From the NCBI GenBank assembly GCA_020860985.1, contig JAJBTG010000202.1, positions 1 to 6,282 of the forward strand: a stretch of DNA of 6,282 nt, given 5' to 3'. This document shows positions 1 through 4,622 of the stretch, piece after piece. This DNA comes from Oscillospiraceae bacterium. Lineage in GTDB: Bacteria > Bacillota > Clostridia > UBA1381. The position numbers and the translations under genes are program-made. How positions within the stretch are numbered: position 1 is the first letter of the stretch; the number at the start of each line of letters is the position of its first letter. Below the pieces are notes generated by a model. It searched no databases. It saw only the letters and a list, made by a program, of their open reading frames with translations, and had not been told where the DNA came from.

Positions 1-123
1 TCCCCGGACTCACCGGCAAAGGACTGTGGCATAAGAGTGAACGCCTGCATAACATCCGCAAAGGGAACCGAGCTTTAGTCCTCGGAGCAATTCGCGTCGA
101 TTGTAAATCAATGCCATGATGAA
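1..123 (+). other. spoIVB: PDZ-coding 5' part of spoIVB, interrupted by an in-frame TAG
   Basis: Read in the same frame as the downstream peptidase domain, this stretch translates as PDZ-like sequence: a SPAKDCGIRV segment (residues from base 10), then ITSAKGTEL, then a TAG stop at 76-78, then SSEQFASIVNQ leading without a frame break into the peptidase domain. The SPA..GI.V...I....GTE pattern is the usual ligand-groove region of the SpoIVB PDZ domain. Two positions where PDZ domains normally carry Asp and Asn (after GIRVN, and before GTEL) read Ala and Lys. Each of these, and the stop, could come from one base change. No in-frame ATG or ribosome site lies between the stop and base 124. Either the gene is decaying or this edge of the sequence contains errors; I cannot separate these from the sequence alone. 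Confidence 0.6.
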
Positions 124-819
124 TTGACGCTTACGGTGGAAAGAAACGGCGAAAGCCAAAATATCTCCGCAATTCCTTCGGAATCCGAGGACGGAATATA
201 CAGGCTCGGCTTATGGGTGCGCGACAGCACGGCGGGTATCGGAACCTTAACCTACTACAATCCGGAAAACAATACCTTCGCCGCGCTCGGGCACGGAATT
301 ACCGATGTTGATACAGGTAATATTTTAACCGTAAAATCAGGTAATATTCTACCTTGCCGAATTTTATCCGTACAAAAAAGCGAAAACGGAAATCCGGGAG
401 AATTAAACGGCTCCTTTGACGGCGCTCCTCTGGGCGAAATTTCCCAGAACAGCGACAGGGGAATCTTCGGCACATATACCTCACCCGTTCAATCTGAAGC
501 TATTCCCGTAGCCTCCCCCTCAGAAATCGAAAAGGGAGCGGCGTATATTCTGGCAAACGTTGACGGCGGCGGCGTTAAGCAATACAGCATAGAAATAACA
601 AAGGTATCTCAAAAGGCAAATAAAAATATGGTTATAGAAATCACCGACGAAACGCTTTTATCTCTGACCGGCGGCATCGTACAGGGCATGAGCGGCGCTC
701 CGATTATCCAAAACGGTAAGCTTGCGGGAGCGATAACTCATGTTTTTGTCAACAACTCAGCCAAAGGCTACGGAGTTTTTGCGGAAAATATGATTGAAGC
801 TTCCGAAAATCTCGAATGA
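124..819 (+). CDS. spoIVB: SpoIVB-type S55 serine peptidase (5'-incomplete, possibly pseudogene)
   Basis: In spore formers SpoIVB is secreted from the forespore into the intermembrane space. There its PDZ and serine-protease domains cleave SpoIVFA, which triggers pro-sigmaK processing in the mother cell. Here the whole S55 domain is present: the entry motif LGLWVRDSTAGIGTLTYYNP (residues 28-47 of this reading), catalytic His57 in ALGHGITD, Asp175 in ITDETLL and Ser190 in GGIVQGMSGAP. The 15-residue Asp-Ser spacing equals that of the Bacillus subtilis protein. The tail THVFVNNSAKGYGVFAENM is also typical. The TTG at 124 is only a nominal start: it has no ribosome site and falls inside the PDZ domain, whose coding continues upstream in frame as far as a TAG at 76-78. 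If that stop is real, the protease is probably not made. The TGA stop abuts a BirA operator, and no terminator precedes the next gene. The family is near certain; functionality is doubtful. Confidence 0.85.
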   Translation: MTLTVERNGESQNISAIPSESEDGIYRLGLWVRDSTAGIGTLTYYNPENNTFAALGHGITDVDTGNILTVKSGNILPCRILSVQKSENGNPGELNGSFDGAPLGEISQNSDRGIFGTYTSPVQSEAIPVASPSEIEKGAAYILANVDGGGVKQYSIEITKVSQKANKNMVIEITDETLLSLTGGIVQGMSGAPIIQNGKLAGAITHVFVNNSAKGYGVFAENMIEASENLE

Positions 820-852
820 TTGTAAACTTAATTTATTTTTGAGGTTGACAAT
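819..852 (+). promoter_or_regulatory. BirA-type biotin operator
   Basis: An inverted repeat with 9-base arms, ATTGTAAAC (819-827) and GTTGACAAT (844-852), separated by 16 bp. The arms are complementary at 8 of 9 positions. This matches the known BirA operator form in bacteria, TTGTAAAC and its reverse complement around an AT-rich spacer. It sits directly upstream of bioY-bioD-bioA, the expected targets. BirA bound to biotinyl-AMP would cover positions of roughly -62 to -29 relative to the predicted start and occlude the -35 box. The first base is also the last base of the spoIVB stop codon. birA itself is not in the window. Confidence 0.82.
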
Positions 853-873
853 GCTCTCGAAGTGGTGTATAAT
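845..873 (+). promoter_or_regulatory. SigA promoter of the biotin operon
   Basis: The -35 box TTGACA (845-850) and -10 box TATAAT (868-873) are both perfect consensus and are separated by the optimal 17 bp. Transcription should start near 880, leaving a leader of about 110 nt before bioY. The -35 box lies inside the right arm of the BirA operator, so repressor binding and RNA polymerase binding should exclude each other. An intrinsically strong promoter is consistent with control mainly by repression. Confidence 0.88.
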
Positions 874-882
874 TTCACCGTA

Positions 883-947
883 TTCGGGAGAATTGTACAA
901 TCAGCGTAGGCTTGTGACAAACTCGGCGGCTTGCCGATTTTCCCGAA
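883..947 (+). promoter_or_regulatory. Foldable leader of the bioY transcript
   Basis: The untranslated leader holds nested complementary segments: TTCGGGA (883-889) with TCCCGAA (941-947), a perfect 10-base palindrome ATTGTACAAT (892-901), and a 5-bp hairpin TCGGC (923-927) with GCCGA (933-937) around GGCTT. The small hairpin is followed by TTTT (938-941). The outer closing strand overlaps that T-run, so closing the outer stem would compete with a weak terminator-like reading. I recognise no known riboswitch here, and the pairing has no comparative support. Confidence 0.35.
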
Positions 948-976
948 AAAATATGCAATAAATATTTTACACACTG

Positions 977-982
977 AAAGGA
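977..982 (+). promoter_or_regulatory. Ribosome binding site deciding the bioY start
   Basis: AAAGGA lies 8 nt before the ATG at 991. This supports that ATG over an in-frame TTG at 931, which falls inside the leader hairpin, has no ribosome site and would add a non-BioY-like extension of 20 residues. Confidence 0.8.
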
Positions 983-990
983 TTCAAAAA

Positions 991-1539
991 ATGAAAAAAG
1001 CACTGACAACAAAAAATCTTATTTTATGCGCGCTCTTTGCCGCGCTTATCGCTATCGGTGCCTTTATACGCGTACCCATACCCTATGTTCCGTTCACGCT
1101 CCAGTTTATGTTTACCCTGCTTGCCGGACTTTTTCTCGGTGGTAAGCTCGGCGCGTTAAGCGTGCTTGTATACATACTTCTCGGGCTCGCGGGAGTTCCC
1201 GTGTTTACCCAAGGCGGAGGCCCGCATTACATTTTTGTACCGACTTTCGGGTATATTATCGGATTCCTTGTCGGAACATTTGTCTGCGGAACAATCGCGG
1301 ACAGAGTTCCCAATCCATCAGTTAAGCGGCTTTTATGCGCGTCATTAGCGAATTTTGCAATTGTATATCTGTTCGGAATGGTATATTTTTATGTTATTTC
1401 AAATTTCCTGCTCGGCAACCCGACGGGCATATGGACGGTCTTTTGGTACTGCTTTGTGATTGTAGCGCCGTTTGACGCTCTGTTCTGCGTTTTAGCGTCG
1501 TTCCTCGGGAAACGGCTTATACCGATTTTGAGAAAATAA
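991..1539 (+). CDS. bioY: BioY, biotin-binding S component of an ECF transporter
   Basis: Integral membrane substrate-capture protein for biotin, working with the shared energy-coupling module (EcfA, EcfA', EcfT), which is not in this window. The 182-residue product has the normal BioY length and about six hydrophobic helices (roughly 11-27, 33-50, 52-68, 84-104, 114-139 and 147-175). Family motifs seen are PYVPFTLQ (31-38), GGKLGALSVLVYILLGLAGVPVF (starting at 50), GGGPHY followed by PTFGYIIGF (84-92), and PFD (160-162) in the last helix. Small residues A14, A17, A18 and A21 in helix 1 fit the AxxxA pattern that S components use to dock on EcfT. It is first in the operon, under the BirA operator, so biotin should repress it. 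In the last helix the Asp is kept, but the Lys I recall as common a few residues later is replaced (DALF). Assignment is secure; substrate is inferred from family and operon. Confidence 0.95.
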   Translation: MKKALTTKNLILCALFAALIAIGAFIRVPIPYVPFTLQFMFTLLAGLFLGGKLGALSVLVYILLGLAGVPVFTQGGGPHYIFVPTFGYIIGFLVGTFVCGTIADRVPNPSVKRLLCASLANFAIVYLFGMVYFYVISNFLLGNPTGIWTVFWYCFVIVAPFDALFCVLASFLGKRLIPILRK

Positions 1540-1566
1540 AGCGTGAAGTGAAAGGGGAGTTAATTC

Positions 1567-2247
1567 ATGAGTAAAGGAATATTTATTACCGCTACCGGAA
1601 CGGATGTGGGAAAAACATATGTAACGGGACTTATCGTAAAAAAGCTCGTTCAAAACGGGATAAACGCCGGATATTATAAAGCGGCTCTGAGCGGCGCGGA
1701 AAACGTAAACGGCACGCTCATTCCCGGCGATGCGGATTTTGTCAGGAAAACAGCGGGACTTAAAACAATGCCCACCGTTTCATATATTTACAAAAACGCC
1801 GTTTCGCCGCATCTCGCGGCAAAAATCGAAGGTAATCCGGTTGAGCTTTCCATTGTAAAATCCGATTTTACAGCGGAAGCCGAAAAATACGATTACATTA
1901 CAGTTGAGGGAAGCGGCGGAATTATCTGCCCGATTCGTTACGACGAGCAGAAAATCTTCCTCGAGGACATTATAAAATCCCTCGGTCTGTCCGCTTTAAT
2001 CGTCGCCGACGCCGGACTCGGCACTATAAATTCCGTTGTTCTTACGGTTGAATATATGCGGAGCCGCAATATAAAAATCAACGGAATTATTTTTAACAAC
2101 TTCCATAAGGGTAATGTTATGGAGGAGGATAATCTTAAAATGACGGAGGAAATCACGGGAATTAAAGTAATCGCGGCGGTAAGCGAAAATTCGGAAAATT
2201 TAGATATTGACATCAACTCGCTTTTGTCGCTGTACGAGGAGGTATAA
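1567..2247 (+). CDS. bioD: ATP-dependent dethiobiotin synthetase BioD
   Basis: Cytosolic enzyme that closes the ureido ring of biotin: 7,8-diaminopelargonate plus CO2 and ATP gives dethiobiotin. The 226-residue protein has the usual length. Visible motifs are the P-loop GTDVGKT (11-17), GYYKAALSG (35-43) with the substrate/phosphate-binding Lys38 (family form GYKPxxSG, so the Pro is Ala here), GDADFVRK (54-61), SPHLAA (80-85) and the catalytic-site loop VEGSGGIICPI (113-123), equivalent to VEGAGG in the E. coli enzyme. ADAGLGTINS and IIFNNF are typical of the C-terminal half. The start is the ATG 7 nt after a strong AAAGGGGAG site (1551-1559). It lies 27 nt after bioY and 2 nt before bioA, so the three genes are one transcription unit. 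Nothing suggests damage. Confidence 0.96.
   Translation: MSKGIFITATGTDVGKTYVTGLIVKKLVQNGINAGYYKAALSGAENVNGTLIPGDADFVRKTAGLKTMPTVSYIYKNAVSPHLAAKIEGNPVELSIVKSDFTAEAEKYDYITVEGSGGIICPIRYDEQKIFLEDIIKSLGLSALIVADAGLGTINSVVLTVEYMRSRNIKINGIIFNNFHKGNVMEEDNLKMTEEITGIKVIAAVSENSENLDIDINSLLSLYEEV
2236..2242 (+). promoter_or_regulatory. bioA ribosome binding site within the bioD 3' end
   Basis: GAGGAGG lies in the last codons of bioD, 7 nt before the bioA ATG at 2250. Ribosomes finishing bioD pass directly over it, which suggests translational coupling of the two genes and fixes the bioA start. Confidence 0.8.
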
Positions 2248-2249
2248 AA

Positions 2250-3590
2250 ATGACTTTGGAGGAGAAGGATTTAAAATACATCTGGCATCCCTGCTCACAG
2301 ATGAAGGATTATGAGGAGCTTCCGCCAATTATAATCGACCACGGCAAGGGCGTTTATCTGTACGACAAGGACGGAAACGAGTACATAGATATAGTAAGCT
2401 CATGGTGGTGCAACCTTTTGGGACACTGCAACCCTAAAATAAATCAAGCCGTAAAGGAACAGCTGGACACGCTTGAACACGTTATTTTCGCTAATTTCTC
2501 GCATTACGGCGCGATTGAGCTTTGCGAGCGGCTTTACGAAATTATTCTGAGCGGACTGACAAAATTCAATTTCTCGGACAACGGCTCGGCCGCCGTTGAA
2601 TGCTCTCTGAAAATGGCGTTTCAATATCAATACCAGACCGGCCATTGCGAAAAAACAAAATTCATGTGTCTTACGGACGGCTATCACGGCGAAACCATTG
2701 GTGCGCTATCCGTCGGAAGCTTGGACTTGTACGCAAAAATCTACAAGCCAATGCTTATGGACACAATACATATCGAAGCGCCCGACTGCTACCGCTGTCC
2801 GTTCGGCAAATGCCGCGACAGCTGCAATGCCGAATGCTTCCGCTTTGCGGAAAAGGAATTTGCGGAGCATGGAAACGAAACGGCGGCTGTTATAATTGAG
2901 CCGCTTTTGCAGGGCAGCGCGGGAATGAGAATCTATCCCCCGATTTACCTTACAAAGCTTCGCAAATTATGCGATGAGTACAATGTGCTGCTCATCGCCG
3001 ACGAAATCGCCACCGGCTTCGGCAGAACAGGAAAGATGTTCGCGTTTGACCACGCGGGGGTAAGTCCCGATATAATGTGCATTTCAAAGGGTTTGACGGG
3101 CGGATATATGCCTATGGCGATTACGATTACAACCGATGAAATTTACAACGCGTTTTATGACGATTACAAAAACGGCAAGGCCTTTATGCACAGCCACACA
3201 TACAGCGGAAACCCGCTCGGATGCAGCGCGGCTCTCGCCGTTCAAAAAATACTGCGCGAGGATAATATATTGGAAAACGCGCAAAAAAGGGCGGTATATC
3301 TGCACAGCAAGCTTAACTCCGCACTTCTCGACCATAAAAACGTCGGAGAAATACGCAGCATCGGTCTTATAAACGCAATTGAGCTTGTCACCGATAAGGA
3401 CTCAAAAACAGGCTTTGACAGTGATTTAAGGATTGGTTATCAGATATATAAACGCGCGCTTAAAAAAGGTCTTATTCTGCGCCCGCTCGGAAACGTACTG
3501 TACTTCAATCCTCCGCTTATTATTAATGAAGCCGAAATCGATAAATCCGTTGCGATATGCCGCGACGCTATCGCTGAAATTTTGGGATAA
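2250..3590 (+). CDS. bioA: BioA, 7,8-diaminopelargonate (DAPA) aminotransferase
   Basis: PLP-dependent class-III aminotransferase converting 8-amino-7-oxononanoate (KAPA) to 7,8-diaminopelargonate, the substrate of BioD. The amino donor is S-adenosylmethionine in most BioA enzymes and lysine in the B. subtilis type; the sequence does not let me decide. The 446-residue length is normal. Seen are IWHPCSQM (11-18), SSWW (50-53) lining the substrate pocket as in E. coli BioA, DNGSAAVE and DGYHGET for PLP and phosphate binding, ADEIATGFGRTG with the PLP-pyridine Asp, and the Schiff-base Lys280 in CISKGLTGGYMPM. The C-terminal LRPLGNVLYFNPPL is also diagnostic. A Cys-rich loop, CYRCPFGKC followed by C192 and C196 (C180, C183, C188, C192, C196), could bind metal. 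It is last in the operon, with a terminator about 30 nt after its stop. Confidence 0.96.
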   Translation: MTLEEKDLKYIWHPCSQMKDYEELPPIIIDHGKGVYLYDKDGNEYIDIVSSWWCNLLGHCNPKINQAVKEQLDTLEHVIFANFSHYGAIELCERLYEIILSGLTKFNFSDNGSAAVECSLKMAFQYQYQTGHCEKTKFMCLTDGYHGETIGALSVGSLDLYAKIYKPMLMDTIHIEAPDCYRCPFGKCRDSCNAECFRFAEKEFAEHGNETAAVIIEPLLQGSAGMRIYPPIYLTKLRKLCDEYNVLLIADEIATGFGRTGKMFAFDHAGVSPDIMCISKGLTGGYMPMAITITTDEIYNAFYDDYKNGKAFMHSHTYSGNPLGCSAALAVQKILREDNILENAQKRAVYLHSKLNSALLDHKNVGEIRSIGLINAIELVTDKDSKTGFDSDLRIGYQIYKRALKKGLILRPLGNVLYFNPPLIINEAEIDKSVAICRDAIAEILG

Positions 3591-3620
3591 TCGAAAAGGA
3601 TTGCATAAGCAACTCAAACA

Positions 3621-3656
3621 AAAAGCTCTCAATACTAAGTATCGAGAGCTTTTTTT
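3621..3656 (+). terminator. Rho-independent terminator of the bioYDA operon
   Basis: A 10-bp stem AAAAGCTCTC (3621-3630) pairs with GAGAGCTTTT (3644-3653). After an A/C mismatch the stem continues as ATAC/GTAT around a TAA loop, and seven T follow the stem core (3650-3656). It begins 30 nt after the bioA stop. On the opposite strand the same hairpin is followed by five T, so it may also stop transcripts arriving from the convergent MBL gene. Confidence 0.88.
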
Positions 3657-3674
3657 AGCTCAATAATGGTCGAA

Positions 3675-3719
3675 CCCCCATCATTCAGTGTTTTCGGCGG
3701 AACCCGCCAAAAGCGGGGG
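3675..3719. repeat. GC-rich nested hairpin between convergent genes
   Basis: The inner stem GGCGG (3696-3700) and CCGCC (3704-3708) surrounds AAC and is flanked by TTTT on the left and AAAA on the right, with one unpaired C. The outer arms CCCCC (3675-3679) and GGGGG (3715-3719) can close a larger structure. No T-run follows on either strand, so it is not a classical terminator. It lies just after the MBL gene stop and could be a 3'-end stabilising structure or a REP-like dispersed intergenic element; one copy cannot decide. Confidence 0.45.
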
Positions 3720-3736
3720 ACATCTTAATTTAGCTA

Positions 3737-4618
3737 TTATTTCTGCGTTTGAAATGTTATATTCTGTCCGTCCGACTTAGCGATTATGTGTCCGTTTTCA
3801 TCGGTACGATATATTACGGCGCCCTCGTCGTTCAGGCGGCTCATTGTTTCCTCATGGGGATGTCCGTAGGAATTATCCTTTCCGCAGGAAATCACAGCGT
3901 ATTCCGGCATAACCTCGCGCAGGAACACATATGAAGTGGATGTGCTGCTGCCGTGATGTCCGACCTTGAGCACGTCGGCGGAAAGGTCATATCCGGCATC
4001 GATTATATCCTGCTCTGCCTCGCGTTCCGCATCACCGGTAAAGAGAAACGATGTGTCACCGTAGGTAACCTTCATTACGATGGAATTGTTATTTAAATCG
4101 TCATATTCCCTTTGAGGACCTAAAATTTCAACATAGCTCCCGCCAAGCTCAAAGCTGTCGCCGGGAACGGGAATTTCTATTTCCCCGCCCTGCTCCTCCG
4201 TGTAGCGTTTGAAATTACCAAATACCTTAGAATCATAAGAATCCGTAGAGCAAAGCACATTGTCCACCGTGCATTGATTGAGCGCGCCGGAAAGACCGCC
4301 TACATGATCCTCATGCGCGTGTGTGCAGACGATGTAATCGAGATGGTCTATATCCAAATCCCTCAGATATGACACGATAAGATTTGAATCCGCCGCGTTT
4401 CCTCCGTCTATCAGCATACTTTCTCCGTCGCACAAAACAAGCTCCGAATCCGCCTGCCCGACATCGATATAATGCACCTCAAAGTCGCCGCCGAGCGTTG
4501 CCGAATTATTCGTTTCGCTTTTTACAACTCCCGTGCCGCGTCCCGCCGCAGCCAGCGCGAAAAGCAATACGAGGACGGCTCCGCCGTACAGCTTCATGCT
4601 TTTACGTTTTCTTGCCAT
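3737..4618 (-). CDS. Exported ComEC-like metallo-beta-lactamase-fold hydrolase
   Basis: A 293-residue protein with a basic N-terminus (MARKRKSMK) and one hydrophobic segment (about 10-25), so it is a secreted or signal-anchored enzyme; no lipobox Cys follows. The remainder is the MBL domain found at the C-terminus of ComEC/Rec2 and in free-standing relatives: VHYIDVGQADSELV (48-61), LIDGG (69-73), the metal site THAHEDHVGG with H100, H102, D104 and H105, NNNSIV (176-181), FTGDAE with D196, KVGHHGSSTSTS with H221/H222, and SYGHPHEET. All metal ligands are present, so an active phosphodiesterase or nuclease-like hydrolase acting outside the cytoplasm is likely; the substrate is unknown. The ComEC channel domain is absent, so this is not a DNA-uptake channel by itself. 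It starts 4 nt after the LtaS-family gene, with GAGGAA (4626-4631 on the complement) inside that gene's final codons. A second Met at residue 8 is a less likely start. Confidence 0.88.
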   Translation of the reverse strand: MARKRKSMKLYGGAVLVLLFALAAAGRGTGVVKSETNNSATLGGDFEVHYIDVGQADSELVLCDGESMLIDGGNAADSNLIVSYLRDLDIDHLDYIVCTHAHEDHVGGLSGALNQCTVDNVLCSTDSYDSKVFGNFKRYTEEQGGEIEIPVPGDSFELGGSYVEILGPQREYDDLNNNSIVMKVTYGDTSFLFTGDAEREAEQDIIDAGYDLSADVLKVGHHGSSTSTSYVFLREVMPEYAVISCGKDNSYGHPHEETMSRLNDEGAVIYRTDENGHIIAKSDGQNITFQTQK

Positions 4619-4622
4619 TTGT

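Noticed and set aside
76..78. TAG as a recoded sense codon (amber suppression or pyrrolysine)
   Set aside because: No other in-frame TAG occurs in any gene here and no suppressor tRNA is visible; a mutation or sequence error is simpler. The absence of TAG among the stops used in this window is too small a sample to count.
931..990. In-frame TTG upstream of bioY as an alternative start
   Set aside because: No ribosome site precedes it, it lies within the leader hairpin, and the added residues do not look like BioY; the ATG at 991 has a well-spaced AAAGGA.
2120..2142. Internal GGAGGAGG followed by ATG in bioD
   Set aside because: It would yield only a short C-terminal fragment of BioD; the purine run is explained by Met-Glu-Glu-Asp codons.
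1938..2216. Open frame on the minus strand inside bioD
   Set aside because: It is antisense to well-conserved BioD sequence, has low-complexity hydrophobic/Ser-Ile content and no recognisable motif; a shadow frame.
3601..3666. Short open frame after bioA beginning with TTG
   Set aside because: The AAAAGGA touches the start codon with no spacing, and the frame runs through the terminator hairpin.
3661..3680. Minus-strand GGGGGTTCGACC resembling a tRNA T-arm
   Set aside because: No matching acceptor, anticodon or D-arm can be assembled around it.
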